Assembly (NCBI RefSeq): GCF_001645685.2
Contig: NZ_CP017080.1
Location: 2,036,001 to 2,100,000 of the forward strand
DNA: 64,000 bases
Direction of reading: 5' to 3'
DNA from: Peribacillus muralis
GTDB taxonomy: Bacteria; Bacillota; Bacilli; Bacillales; DSM-1321
Of the stretch, positions 1 through 8,112 are shown in pieces. The notes beneath the pieces are model-generated. The model had not been told where the DNA came from. It did not search any database and was given only the letters and a program-made list of their open reading frames with translations. The stretch's first letter is position 1; every line of letters starts with the position of its first letter. Made by a program: the position numbers and the translations under genes.

Positions 1-445
1 AGGCTATTACTAGATTGAAAAAGAAGTTAATGATGGTTTTAATCATGGTTCCTCCCTTACTAGTTACATTCATAGTGCCGATGGACTGTCGTTCTAGTGA
101 TTGATATCGAATGCAATATGTTTACTAAACAGCAAATCACTAGGAATTCATGGGGGGGGGGCGGAGATGAATAAACCAGTTTTTGAGCAGGAGCATTCTA
201 GTATAACTTTTCTTTTTATTGTTTTTTGTTTTTAGATACGATATTCCATATGTAAAACCCATATAATTATTTGGCCAAGTAGCTAGTTATTCAATTGACT
301 TGTTTGAAGACATTCGCAATTTTAAGAATCGTTCCCATTTGTATAGGAAACAAAACGGAAATAGTGAATGGAAAATTAATCGATTTGTGTTTAAATACGC
401 AAAATTTCATTTCATTATTGAAACGGACCATTTCATCTTTGGAAC
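1..445. other. Gene-free left edge
   Basis: No supportable gene is visible. A run of ten G residues lies at 152-161. The only open frame (from 300) begins at a TTG without a ribosome site and runs into the DoxX terminator and gene on the other strand, so I leave it out. Confidence 0.6.
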
Positions 446-483
446 AGAAAAAACACGAAGTGGTTTAATCCAACTTCGTGTTT
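446..483 (-). terminator. Intrinsic terminator of the DoxX gene
   Basis: An 11-bp perfect inverted repeat (arms 451-461 and 473-483) is followed on the minus strand by six T residues. It lies 15 bp past the DoxX stop codon. Confidence 0.85.
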
Positions 484-497
484 ATGATAACGGTGAC

Positions 498-896
498 CTA
501 AAAAAGAATGGAATCAAGGGAGAAGGGGCCAGCTCCGATTAATGCTACACCAATCGCCACTGCAAGAATGGCAAGGTTGTATTCGTAACCATTTTGAGTC
601 GCCCAGTAGCCATTCGCTCCATGGACTTTAAAATTCGCTACGAGCATCGTAAGTGCAATCAATGTTCCAGCGAGAGGTGTAAGAAACCCTAACGCGAATA
701 AAGCACCGCCAATAAGTTCTGATAAACCAGCAAATAAGGCCATCGTAACTCCAGGCTTCATGCCGATTGAGTCAAACCAGCCTCCAGTTCCTTTTAAACC
801 GTGACCTCCAAACCAACCAAACAATTTTTGAGCGCCATGACCAACGAACGATAAACCGATAACTGCACGTATAACTAATAAACCTAAACCGATCAT
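498..896 (-). CDS. DoxX family membrane protein (MhqP/CatD-like)
   Basis: A 132-aa protein with about four hydrophobic helices. The N-terminal signature GHGAQKLFGWFGGHG is typical of the DoxX family. In Bacillus such proteins (MhqP, CatD, YfiD) are induced by quinones, catechols and thiol stress and often work with ring-cleavage dioxygenases; their exact biochemistry is not settled. The ATG at 896 is set by an AGGAGG eight bases upstream. The gene is monocistronic between its own terminator and an upstream inverted-repeat operator resembling the MhqR box, which suggests the same stress response. The family is certain; the MhqP assignment is inference. Confidence 0.88.
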   Translation of the reverse strand: MIGLGLLVIRAVIGLSFVGHGAQKLFGWFGGHGLKGTGGWFDSIGMKPGVTMALFAGLSELIGGALFALGFLTPLAGTLIALTMLVANFKVHGANGYWATQNGYEYNLAILAVAIGVALIGAGPFSLDSILF

Positions 897-931
897 TTAT
901 AATTCCTCCTGAATTTTGTATTGAATTTAGA

Positions 932-961
932 TATCTCTATTTCGAGGTAATATATCTCGAA
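932..961 (-). promoter_or_regulatory. Inverted-repeat operator upstream of doxX, MhqR-box-like
   Basis: Read on the minus strand, 949-932 is TACCTCGAAATAGAGATA. By my alignment this matches the published B. subtilis MhqR operator core (TATCTCGAATTCGAGATA) at 15 of 18 positions. A second, overlapping palindrome (TTCGAG, 9-base spacer, CTCGAA) spans 941-961. Both sit 36-65 bp before the DoxX start. The regulator itself is not in the window. Confidence 0.5.
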
Positions 962-1077
962 AGTATTTATCTTTAATTAAAGACAATTTATTTTACGTGT
1001 TATGTCAATAGAATTAATCAGTTTCATTTTATATTATTGCGGTAACATTCGTAACAGGAGGGCCATGCTCCGTACGT

Positions 1078-1114
1078 GTAAAAGAAGAGTTGTTGCTTAT
1101 AACACTTCTTTTAC
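1078..1114 (-). terminator. Hairpin downstream of the deacetylase gene
   Basis: Arms 1078-1090 and 1102-1114 pair over 13 positions with one mismatch around an 11-base loop. There is no long T tract after it on either strand, so termination is only plausible. It overlaps the micro-ORF at 1097-1135. Confidence 0.45.
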
Positions 1115-1135
1115 TCGAACGGCAATATACTTCAT
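1097..1135 (-). CDS. Possible 12-residue micro-ORF after the deacetylase
   Basis: ATG at 1135 is preceded by a full AAGGAGG eight bases upstream and encodes MKYIAVRVKEVL then TAA. It starts 22 bp past the deacetylase stop, so it would be read from the same mRNA. Its last codons lie inside the hairpin at 1078-1114, an arrangement that resembles a leader or attenuator peptide. Nothing else supports translation, and I do not recognise the peptide. Confidence 0.25.
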   Translation of the reverse strand: MKYIAVRVKEVL

Positions 1136-1157
1136 AATAAATTCCTCCTTAAGAGGC

Positions 1158-1913
1158 TCACTCAACAGGAAAGGTTCGGAAAAAACCGGGTGAACTTTGG
1201 TTGGATCTAAATAATAAATCAGAAACCGTCACGCACTTATATCCATTTTTATATAGATATTCCAAGGTCGGTTCCAAAGCCATAACCGTTTGCGGTCGGT
1301 CGCTCCAATCGTGGAGAAGGATGATATCACCCGCCCGTAACGAATTAATGATATGTGAGGAGATCTTATTAGGTGCCGGCCGTTTCCAGTCTTGCGGGTC
1401 TTGATGCCACGACCATAAAACGACCTTAAACCCCTTGTTTACTGCTGTATTAATGATGGTATCGTTATGGAGTCCACCTACAGGGCGATATAATGTCGGT
1501 TTGTATTTGGCAATATCCCAAATCACTTTGTCGGTTTTATCCAATTCGGAAGATAATAACTCAGCTGTCATATTTCTGTCATAATAATGATGATACGTGT
1601 GGTTCGCGATTTCATGGCCTTCTTTAATTTCTCTTATGAGGATGTCTGGATTGCTTTTCACTTTATTACCTGAAACAAAGAACGTGGCTTTAGCATTATA
1701 CTTAGCCAATATATCGAGAATTTGGGGTGTATAGGAAGGATGTGGTCCGTCATCAAAGGTGATCGCAACAATTTTTTCATTAGTTTTTCCATCCCAAATA
1801 ACGTTTCCTGTTTTTTCATATACCGCTCTGCTGGAAGTTATGGCGTCAATATGGTTAGCTTCACAGAAGAAAAGAAAAAAGAAAACGGTGAAAGTCATCA
1901 ATATGGTTTTCAA
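1158..1913 (-). CDS. Polysaccharide deacetylase (NodB/CE4), secreted
   Basis: From the TTG at 1913 (GGGGGG ribosome site just upstream) the protein is 251 aa with an N-terminal hydrophobic segment (residues 5-17) acting as signal or anchor. The NodB domain follows with its motifs in order: TFDDGPH at 52-58, HTYHH at 105-109 (metal-binding His), RPVGG at 143-147, DPQDW at 172-176 and LLHD near 200. Such enzymes remove N-acetyl groups from peptidoglycan or other amino-sugar polymers outside the membrane, and several act in spore cortex or wall modification. An in-frame ATG at 1988 would place 25 non-signal residues ahead and lacks a ribosome site, so I prefer 1913. The substrate cannot be told from sequence. 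Confidence 0.88.
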   Translation of the reverse strand: MKTILMTFTVFFFLFFCEANHIDAITSSRAVYEKTGNVIWDGKTNEKIVAITFDDGPHPSYTPQILDILAKYNAKATFFVSGNKVKSNPDILIREIKEGHEIANHTYHHYYDRNMTAELLSSELDKTDKVIWDIAKYKPTLYRPVGGLHNDTIINTAVNKGFKVVLWSWHQDPQDWKRPAPNKISSHIINSLRAGDIILLHDWSDRPQTVMALEPTLEYLYKNGYKCVTVSDLLFRSNQSSPGFFRTFPVE

Positions 1914-2010
1914 AATAGTCCCCCCTGTACTTGTGTTTATAAGAGTTAGTATATGGAGTTCCATTTTATTTATTATGCCGGTAACCATGTTGAGGATTTG
2001 TTACTGCTCT

Positions 2011-2370
2011 TTAGATAATGATTGTTTGTAAAATGATGGGAGTTCCTGTTATTGGGGCATCAACGGTATTCAAGGTAAGCTTCCCAGCTTCAACGGTGTA
2101 ATTATCATGGGGCTGCAAGACACCATTTATGAATAAATTCATATAAGATACCTTTGCTGGATCGGGTATGACCTGTTTCTCAATGTCTGTTATCCCATCT
2201 TCTTCAACAAAAACCCGTTGACAGCCATTTGCGACCGCATAAAATTCATATGCAACGACACGTTTCGGAATTTTCGTACGAACTTCCGTGAAAGAGCAAG
2301 CAGGGAAAAGCAACAAAGGTTTAGGGATTTCTTCTTCCTCTTTGATAAAACGGCAATATTTATTGTCCAT
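2011..2370 (-). CDS. DUF4183 protein (spore surface family)
   Basis: A 119-aa protein whose C-terminal half carries the DUF4183 pattern LFINGVLQP followed by a beta-rich stretch ending GTPIILQ. The family is common in spore-formers and often encoded near exosporium or coat genes; no enzymatic function is known. There is no signal peptide. The start ATG at 2370 has GGGGAG 11 bases upstream. It is divergent from a second DUF4183 gene at 2508, with 137 bp between, so the two may be switched together late in sporulation (inference). Confidence 0.8.
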   Translation of the reverse strand: MDNKYCRFIKEEEEIPKPLLLFPACSFTEVRTKIPKRVVAYEFYAVANGCQRVFVEEDGITDIEKQVIPDPAKVSYMNLFINGVLQPHDNYTVEAGKLTLNTVDAPITGTPIILQTIII

Positions 2371-2458
2371 TTTCTTAAATTCTCCCCTTTTTCTTATCTC
2401 CTACATATTTTATATAAAATACGAATTATCGTGAGGACCATTTTTGGAATTTGTCTAT

Positions 2459-2486
2459 ACACTTCGGTCAATGAAGTCATAGTTTA
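2459..2486 (+). promoter_or_regulatory. Possible sigma-K type promoter before the DUF4183 gene
   Basis: CATAGTTTA at 2478-2486 fits the sigma-K -10 pattern CATANNNTA, with an AC dinucleotide 15-17 bases upstream. The expected start lies only a few bases before the ribosome site, which weakens the call. Confidence 0.3.
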
Positions 2487-2507
2487 TAGAGAAGAGAGGT
2501 GAATATT

Positions 2508-2888
2508 TTGCCGTTAAAGATAATGAAATTAGCCATTGAGGCTACCTCGCTGATTAGTGTTAATCCATTGATCACTCGTTTATTTTATGAAGTGCCTGCA
2601 GCATTGGAAGGTCCAACGGAACTGTCAATCGATCCTGCAAGCTTTTGGACGGACACTGGTGGTCCCGCAACGGTACTGCCTGTATTAAGTGCAGAAAACA
2701 GCTCATATGAAGTGTTTATTAATGGTGTGCTGCAAATGGAGGATATATCGACATACACTGCAGGTGCAACTGGTGTCGGCAGCCTGGTGCTGACAATTCC
2801 TGATGGCTCATCCGTTTTGGCAGGGTCACCTGTCGTTCTTGTCGTGACGAACTACGCACCTACCTCGGATGTCGATATTGTAACGTAA
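2508..2888 (+). CDS. DUF4183 protein (spore surface family), divergent partner
   Basis: Starting at TTG 2508 (AGAGGTG seven bases upstream) the protein has 126 aa. It follows the longer DUF4183 architecture: N-terminal KIMKLAIEATS, then a TRLFYEVPA stretch, then VFINGVLQM, a STYTAG turn and a C-terminal AGSPVVLVVTNYAPTS. It has no cysteine and no signal peptide, consistent with assembly on the spore surface from the mother cell. It is paired head-to-head with the 2011-2370 paralogue and closed by its own terminator. The family is clear; the role is inferred. Confidence 0.82.
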   Translation: MPLKIMKLAIEATSLISVNPLITRLFYEVPAALEGPTELSIDPASFWTDTGGPATVLPVLSAENSSYEVFINGVLQMEDISTYTAGATGVGSLVLTIPDGSSVLAGSPVVLVVTNYAPTSDVDIVT

Positions 2889-2911
2889 ATCCATTTGACC
2901 TTCAAATCAAG

Positions 2912-2946
2912 AAAACAGGCAGCGCCGAAAGTGCTGCCTGTTTTTC
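2912..2946 (+). terminator. Terminator of the DUF4183 gene
   Basis: AAACAGGCAGC pairs with GCTGCCTGTTT around a short loop, followed by T residues, 24 bp after the stop. Confidence 0.9.
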
Positions 2947-3044
2947 TGGTAGGGGAACGTATATAAAAGGGGTTCAATCGGTAAAGAAAGCATATGATGT
3001 CAGGAGAAAATACCTATGGAGGTAAAGTAGGTTAAAATCCGCGA

Positions 3045-3218
3045 TCAAAAACCTGAACCGGTTTTATAAAAAAGTTCATCATATTTATTCAATAATTGAT
3101 CAAGCTGCTGGCTGTACTCCACGGCAATATTTGAGTTCAAACCATCTTCAGCGACGACTTTTATAAGTTCATTCCGCTTTAATTCGATTTGTTCGAGAAA
3201 TTCATCCTTTTTAGCCAT
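3045..3218 (-). CDS. ynzD: Spo0E-like aspartyl-phosphate phosphatase
   Basis: From the ATG at 3218 (AAAGGA upstream) this is a 57-aa helical-hairpin protein of the Spo0E family: an N-terminal IELKRNELIKVV helix and the family's C-terminal motif SQQLDQLL. Such proteins remove the phosphate from Spo0A-P (or other response regulators) and hold back sporulation. An in-frame upstream extension to 3362 lacks a ribosome site and family similarity. In B. subtilis ynzD sits directly upstream of ccdA, as here, although here it is divergent from it. The symbol rests on this context. Confidence 0.8.
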   Translation of the reverse strand: MAKKDEFLEQIELKRNELIKVVAEDGLNSNIAVEYSQQLDQLLNKYDELFYKTGSGF

Positions 3219-3471
3219 CTTATTTCCTTTCTGGCCCCAGCATTTTATAAGGTACCTGTTAATGTGTGTTAGTTGTAAAAACTGTATGAATATAACAATT
3301 ATATCGGCTTGGACCAGTGAATTCAAATATGTATGATACGGACATTGAAACAGTGCCGTCATTGGTGGGCTGTGTGTAGCTTGTCCACAAAATCTTCACA
3401 GCCCATAAATGTGTATTTTCATCTTATTTGTTACAATGTTTATAGGATGACATACATAGGAGTGAAGGTAA

Positions 3472-4179
3472 TTGAATGACATAAATCTATTTTTTGCCTT
3501 TGGCGCCGGTTTTTTAAGTTTTATTTCTCCGTGCTGTTTACCGCTATATCCAGCCTTTTTATCCTATATTACGGGTATGAGCGTCGGTGAAATAAAATCG
3601 GAGAACGCAATGCTTCAAAGAAGGAGTATGCTGCATACTTTGTTCTTCCTGCTAGGCTTCTCCTTGGTTTTCATTGCAATCGGGTTCAGTACTACCTATC
3701 TAGCCTCATTTTTCACCAATTTTAAAGAATTGATTCGTCAGATCGGTGCCATTCTGATCATCGTTTTTGGATTATTCATTGTAGGGATCTTTAAACCGAA
3801 ATCCTTAATGAAGGATAGCCGCTTTGAATTTAAAAACCGTCCGAGTGGATATATTGGTTCCATTCTAATCGGCTTGGCCTTTGCGGCTGGATGGACACCG
3901 TGTGCAGGTCCATTATTAGGGGCCGTCATTTCTTTGGCTGCAACGGAACCCACTGCTGCCATGAGCTATATAGCAGCTTATATATTAGGTTTTGCCATCC
4001 CATTTTTCATCTTATCCTTCTTTGTCGGAAAGCTGAAATGGATCAAAAAGTATAGCCAGTACATAATGAAGCTTGGCGGTTACCTCATGATTGTAATGGG
4101 TGTTATCTTGTTTTTTAATTGGATGACCCAAATAATTGCAGTCCTGTCTAGACTATTCGGAGGCTTTACGGGGTTTTAG
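3472..4179 (+). CDS. ccdA: Cytochrome c biogenesis protein CcdA
   Basis: A 235-aa protein with six hydrophobic helices that carries electrons across the membrane to keep extracytoplasmic apocytochrome and other thiols reduced (partners such as ResA and StoA). The redox cysteines are visible: SPCCLPLYP (C21, C22) in the first helix and TPCAGP (C144) in the fourth. The TTG at 3472 follows AGGAG at normal spacing; the nearby ATG at 3476 is out of frame. It heads ccdA-yneI-ccdC, the same order as in B. subtilis. Confidence 0.95.
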   Translation: MNDINLFFAFGAGFLSFISPCCLPLYPAFLSYITGMSVGEIKSENAMLQRRSMLHTLFFLLGFSLVFIAIGFSTTYLASFFTNFKELIRQIGAILIIVFGLFIVGIFKPKSLMKDSRFEFKNRPSGYIGSILIGLAFAAGWTPCAGPLLGAVISLAATEPTAAMSYIAAYILGFAIPFFILSFFVGKLKWIKKYSQYIMKLGGYLMIVMGVILFFNWMTQIIAVLSRLFGGFTGF

Positions 4180-4366
4180 TCCATTAAAAGCTATTTTTTC
4201 AAAAATATTCAAACGAATATGACGAAAGTGGGACTTAGTACCCTTATATATTCGCTTTTAGACTAATTTATGAGGTTAATATTCTTGATTTTAGGCCTAA
4301 AGTTTTATATTCTATATATAAATCATTACATTTCTTTTGCAAGGAGGAAATGAGGGGGGAACGATC

Positions 4367-4726
4367 ATGGCCAGAATATTAATTGTTGATGATGCTAAGT
4401 TTATGAGGATGACGCTTTCGAATATTTTATCAAAAGCTGGACATGAAGTAATTGGCGAGGGTGAGAACGGCAAAGAAGCGATTGAATTGTACCGTAACCT
4501 TAAACCTGATTTAGTGACAATGGATATAACGATGCCACTCATGAGCGGGGTAGATGCAGTTAAAGAAATCAAGAAGGAATTTCAGGCTGCAAAGGTGATA
4601 ATGTGCTCTGCGATGGGTCAGCAAAAAATGGTAGTTGAAGCCATCGAAGCCGGTGCAAAGGATTTTATCGTCAAGCCCTTTGACGAGAGCAGAGTAGTGG
4701 ATGCCATCAATAGGGGGCTTAATTAA
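4367..4726 (+). CDS. yneI: CheY-like single-domain response regulator (YneI)
   Basis: From the ATG at 4367 (GAGGGGGG upstream) this is 119 aa, a stand-alone receiver domain. The acidic pocket D8-D9, the phosphoryl acceptor D53 in VTMDITMP, and K103 in FIVKPF are all present, and the sequence is very close in style to chemotaxis CheY (CSAMGQQ). In B. subtilis yneI (also ccdB) lies between ccdA and ccdC, and its partner kinase is not known. An upstream ATG at 4337 lies within the ribosome-site region and is less likely. Confidence 0.9.
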   Translation: MARILIVDDAKFMRMTLSNILSKAGHEVIGEGENGKEAIELYRNLKPDLVTMDITMPLMSGVDAVKEIKKEFQAAKVIMCSAMGQQKMVVEAIEAGAKDFIVKPFDESRVVDAINRGLN

Positions 4727-4840
4727 GTACCCACTCCTTGTTTATCTTTAATAGGTAATATATACTTTGTTTATTAATTGAAGTCATATATAATTTTTTA
4801 TGGTGCTTACCTATTTTTAGTTAAAAGGGATGGTTAAGAG

Positions 4841-5302
4841 ATGATATATATTTCAACAGGTATAGCGATCGTGATGGCTATGGGTGTTTTCATGTTACGG
4901 ATGAAGGAAACGAAAAAACCGGTGAATGAAAAGAAAATCATCTTGCCGCCGTTATTCATGAGTACAGGCGCCTTGATGTTCATTTTTCCTATGTTCCGGG
5001 TTTCTCGATACGAATTATTGGAGGCTATTGTCGCAGGGATGTTATTTTCCATCTTGTTAATTAAAACATCCAAATTCGAAGTGAGAAACGAAAAAATTTA
5101 CATTTTGCGTTCAAAAGCGTTTATATTCATACTGATCGGCCTTATGGTGGTCCGGCTCGTCGCGAAATTAATGCTCGGAAGCACAATTGAAATTGGCGTC
5201 TTGAGCGGAATGTTTTTCTTGCTTGCTTTTGCTATGATCGTCCCATGGAGGATTGCGATGCTATATCAATACAAAAAAGTTAAGGCAGCCAGTTTCATCT
5301 GA
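4841..5302 (+). CDS. ccdC: CcdC (YneJ) membrane protein
   Basis: A 153-aa protein with about five hydrophobic segments (for example residues 4-18, 38-52, 60-75, 90-110, 117-135), matching the CcdC family that accompanies ccdA in Bacillus. Its role in cytochrome c maturation is minor or uncertain. The ribosome site is weak (AAGGGA at some distance). It closes the ccd operon; a strong terminator follows. Confidence 0.85.
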   Translation: MIYISTGIAIVMAMGVFMLRMKETKKPVNEKKIILPPLFMSTGALMFIFPMFRVSRYELLEAIVAGMLFSILLIKTSKFEVRNEKIYILRSKAFIFILIGLMVVRLVAKLMLGSTIEIGVLSGMFFLLAFAMIVPWRIAMLYQYKKVKAASFI

Positions 5303-5350
5303 TTGACTGTGTAATTTTGATGGTGCAACTTAACTAATAATAGTCAAAGG

Positions 5351-5386
5351 ACCTGTGTCTACCTTCAAGGGGACCCAGGTTTTTTA
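5351..5386 (+). terminator. Terminator of the ccdA-yneI-ccdC operon
   Basis: Arms ACCTGTGTC (5351-5359) and GACCCAGGT (5372-5380) pair with one mismatch and are followed by T residues. Confidence 0.85.
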
Positions 5387-5539
5387 TTATTTTTGGAACA
5401 AAACGGAGCTTCAAAAAAAGAAATGTTGAAGATGGAAAAACGATGTTATAAAAGCCCTTAAAAACCGTAACCCTAGTAATTTCATCTGAATTATATTATA
5501 TTAATATTATTAGAATTTTACTAGAGGAGGGAACGGTTG

Positions 5540-6595
5540 ATGTTACAAATGATTGTATTAGGGATTATTTGTGGGCTAATGCTTGGATTTGTTCTTCAAC
5601 GGGGCCGTTTCTGTGTTGTTGGTGCATATCGTGATTTGATTTTAGCTAAAGATGGACGGATGTTTTTGGCTACGTTCGTTGTTATAGCGATACAAAGTAT
5701 TGGTGTTTATGCATTGAATGGCACAGGCGTCATTCAGTTTGGGAATGATGGGTTCCCATGGCTGGGGACAATTGTTGGAGGCTTTATATTTGGTATCGGT
5801 ATGGTTTTCGCGGGAGGTTGCGCTACAGGGACATGGTATCGTGCCGGAGAAGGGATGATTGGGAGTTGGATTGCCCTTTTTGGTTATATGCTTGGAGCGG
5901 CCATGACGAAGTACGGCGTATGGAAAGTGGCGGGGGACCAACTGCTATCCTATCGTACAAGCGACACTTATATTCACGAGACATTGAATGTTTCGCCATG
6001 GTTGCTGGTGATCGTTGTAGCCGTTTTGGTCGGCATCTTGGTGATGCGTGAATTAAGGAAGCCTAAACTGCCGATTTTTCAAATGAAACCAAAGAAAAAA
6101 GGTATCGCTCACCTTTTATTTGAAAAAAGGTGGCATCCATTCGTTACGGCATTATTGGTTGGACTGATTGCCATCATCGCCTGGCCGTTAAGTGCGATGA
6201 CAGGCAGGATGTTTGGTCTTGGAATTACAGCTCCTTCCGCGAACATCTTGACTTTCCTTATAACCGGCGATGATGCGTTAATTGATTGGGGAATGTTTTT
6301 AGTATTGGGGATTTTCCTCGGAGCTTTCATTGCGGCAAAAGGAAGCGGGGAATTCCGTTGGCGCTTGCCCGATATGAAAACGATACGTAACAATGCCTTT
6401 GGCGGTATAGTCATGGGATTCGGGGCGAGTGTTGCAGGAGGATGTACAATAGGGAATGGCTTGGTGAATTCGGCATTATTTGCTTGGCAAGGCTGGATTG
6501 CCATAATCTTTTTCCTGCTAGGAACTTGGGTGGCAACTTATTTTACGATTATCCGTAAGCAAAGGCAGACAGTGGGTACTTCCAAAGCTGCTTAA
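5540..6595 (+). CDS. tsuA: YeeE/YedE (TsuA-type) thiosulfate or sulfur transporter
   Basis: 351 aa, polytopic, with the paired YeeE/YedE repeats. The three cysteines that relay thiosulfate through the pore in the characterised YeeE are all in place: C25 in GRFCVVGAYRD, C94 in AGGCATGTWYR and the late one in AGGCTIGNG (near residue 306). ATG 5540 follows GAGGAGGG by eight bases. It is followed 36 bp later by a TusA-like protein, the standard TsuA-TsuB pairing, in which imported sulfur is passed to TusA. This two-gene unit lies inside what is a continuous ccd-yneK block in B. subtilis. Confidence 0.9.
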   Translation: MLQMIVLGIICGLMLGFVLQRGRFCVVGAYRDLILAKDGRMFLATFVVIAIQSIGVYALNGTGVIQFGNDGFPWLGTIVGGFIFGIGMVFAGGCATGTWYRAGEGMIGSWIALFGYMLGAAMTKYGVWKVAGDQLLSYRTSDTYIHETLNVSPWLLVIVVAVLVGILVMRELRKPKLPIFQMKPKKKGIAHLLFEKRWHPFVTALLVGLIAIIAWPLSAMTGRMFGLGITAPSANILTFLITGDDALIDWGMFLVLGIFLGAFIAAKGSGEFRWRLPDMKTIRNNAFGGIVMGFGASVAGGCTIGNGLVNSALFAWQGWIAIIFFLLGTWVATYFTIIRKQRQTVGTSKAA

Positions 6596-6631
6596 GGTTC
6601 TTCTAACATAATTAATCAAGGAGTGGATTAC

Positions 6632-6859
6632 ATGGCAAAAGTATTGGAGACGACTGGAATGGTTTGTCCGTTCCCTTTAGTGGAAGCGAAAGAAGCAATT
6701 GTGGATATGGCAAAAGGTGAGGAACTGATCATTAATTTCGATTGCACCCAAGCAACGGAGAGCATTCCGCGTTGGGCTGCTACTGAAGGTCACGAAATTA
6801 CGGAATTCGAACAGATTGATGATGCTAAATGGCGTATAATCGTCAAGAAAGGAAATTGA
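6632..6859 (+). CDS. TusA-like sulfur carrier protein
   Basis: A 75-aa protein with the TusA CPxP active site (CPFPL, Cys12) near the N-terminus. The cysteine carries sulfane sulfur as a persulfide. ATG 6632 is chosen over an in-frame upstream start because AAGGAG lies just ahead of it. It is co-transcribed with the YeeE-type transporter and is its likely sulfur acceptor (TsuB-like). Confidence 0.9.
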   Translation: MAKVLETTGMVCPFPLVEAKEAIVDMAKGEELIINFDCTQATESIPRWAATEGHEITEFEQIDDAKWRIIVKKGN

Positions 6860-6868
6860 TAGATGAAG

Positions 6869-6905
6869 AAACGTGCAGGGACATCCTTTGCACGTTTTTT
6901 TTATT
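6869..6905 (+). terminator. Terminator of the tsuA-tusA unit
   Basis: AAACGTGCA and TGCACGTTT pair around an 11-base loop and are followed by eight or more T residues. Confidence 0.93.
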
Positions 6906-6984
6906 TTTTCAAGGCTGAATCGTTGGCTAGGCCAGTTTCAAGTGATAACATGATTGAAAGAACATTTAAGGAGATGTGGATAAA

Positions 6985-7290
6985 ATGGTAGATGAGGTCA
7001 TTTTAAATGATGTTCCGCTGCATGTTACTGATTTTCTAACTGAAACTGTAGGAGATTCTGAAGGTATAGAAATCAGAAAAGTCAGTTTTAATTTCAAGGT
7101 TACGAATGAGGAATATCATGATATCACCACACTGCTTTATCAAATGGTATTCGATTTGAAAATTCCTCAGCTGAACGAGGAATTCCGAGCTGAAATCCAT
7201 AATTATGCAACTTCCGTCACCAATTTGTATGAAGAAAATGCAGTGGGAGATTTTTCACTAGTTTTATTGGAAGTGAACGAGCCGGAATGA
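6985..7290 (+). CDS. ykvR: DUF3219 protein, YkvR-like
   Basis: From ATG 6985 (AAGGAG upstream) the protein has 101 aa, soluble, with the YHDITTLLYQ and YATSVTNLYE stretches characteristic of B. subtilis YkvR (DUF3219). The function is unknown. A GTG at 6976 is in frame but would sit too close to the ribosome site. It stands alone between two terminated units. Confidence 0.82.
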   Translation: MVDEVILNDVPLHVTDFLTETVGDSEGIEIRKVSFNFKVTNEEYHDITTLLYQMVFDLKIPQLNEEFRAEIHNYATSVTNLYEENAVGDFSLVLLEVNEPE

Positions 7291-7367
7291 TTACTTTGCC
7301 AGTCTTGTAAAGATATGGGTTACTGTCTATAATAATAGTGACGATTCTATACTTATGAGGTGATACT

Positions 7368-7796
7368 TTGCTTAGTGGCTGGTTTTTATGGTTTATTCTA
7401 TTTTGGGTTATCCTTTTAATTATATTGATGAGTATTGGCGGCTTTTTCATGTTCCGGAAGTTCCTGAAAAGATTTCCTAAAGAGGACGGGAAGTCGGATA
7501 TGGATTGGGAAGAATACTATTTGGAGCAAACTAGGCACTTATGGTCAAAGCAGCAAAAGGAATTACTTGAAGATTTAGTTAGCCCTGTACCAGAACTTTT
7601 CCGGGATGTTGCTCGGCATAAAATTGCCGGAAAAATCGGTGAATTGGCCATAAAGGAAAAAGCGGGGGATATTTCGGAGGATCTTGTGATACGTGGCTAT
7701 ATCATCGCGACACCAAAGCGTGATCATAAATTCTTACAAAAAAAGTTGGCTGAACGAGAAGTGAATATGGGGCCCTATGAACATTTATTCAGTTAA
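7368..7796 (+). CDS. yneK: DUF2621 membrane protein YneK
   Basis: 142 aa: one N-terminal membrane helix (about residues 4-29) followed by a cytoplasmic domain with PVPELFRDVARHKIAG and IRGYIIATPKRD, hallmarks of YneK (DUF2621). The start is the TTG at 7368 after GAGGTG. In B. subtilis yneK directly follows ccdC; here three other genes intervene. No function is established. Confidence 0.85.
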   Translation: MLSGWFLWFILFWVILLIILMSIGGFFMFRKFLKRFPKEDGKSDMDWEEYYLEQTRHLWSKQQKELLEDLVSPVPELFRDVARHKIAGKIGELAIKEKAGDISEDLVIRGYIIATPKRDHKFLQKKLAEREVNMGPYEHLFS

Positions 7797-7811
7797 TGGC
7801 AAGGTGAACCG

Positions 7812-7855
7812 CTGCAGACAACCTCGATAGTTTGAGCTTGTCTGCAGTTTTTTTG
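7812..7855 (+). terminator. Terminator of yneK
   Basis: CTGCAGACAA (7812-7821) pairs with TTGTCTGCAG (7838-7847), followed by seven T residues. Confidence 0.92.
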
Positions 7856-8014
7856 CATCAGCCTGACTTTAGCATTGGCAGCAGTTGGATCCACTTGGAA
7901 CGCTAGTCCAAGGGAGACCTTGCACTGCCAGTGGAAAGCCAATATTTTTAGTGGAATGAACCGTAAAACGATAAACCCTTTAAACACTGGAGTTGTGTAA
8001 CAGTTTCAATTAAA

Positions 8015-8050
8015 GTGGATGGGAACGGGGGGCGAGACTTCTGTAGGAAT
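8015..8050 (+). repeat. Possible degenerate copy of a dispersed Bacillus repeat
   Basis: The stretch containing GGGGGGCGAGACTTCTGTAG resembles the GTGAGACTCCTGCGGGAG core of a repeat common between Bacillus genes. Only the core is recognisable. The comparison is from memory. Confidence 0.3.
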
Positions 8051-8112
8051 TCAAGAAATTACAGTGGAAAAGAACGGCTCTAACGGAAGGCTCCATGACT
8101 GCTACCAATCCA

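Noticed and set aside
152..161. Run of ten G residues as a functional element
   Set aside because: A homopolymer at the window edge with no neighbouring gene; it could be slippage or an assembly artefact.
300..542. 80-codon plus-strand frame at the left edge
   Set aside because: TTG start without a ribosome site; it overlaps the DoxX terminator and 3' end on the other strand.
1002..1193. 63-codon plus-strand frame between the DoxX and deacetylase genes
   Set aside because: It runs antisense through the hairpin and the deacetylase end and shows no family features.
7793..7987. 64-codon minus-strand frame after yneK
   Set aside because: It reads through the yneK terminator and spacer; no ribosome site.
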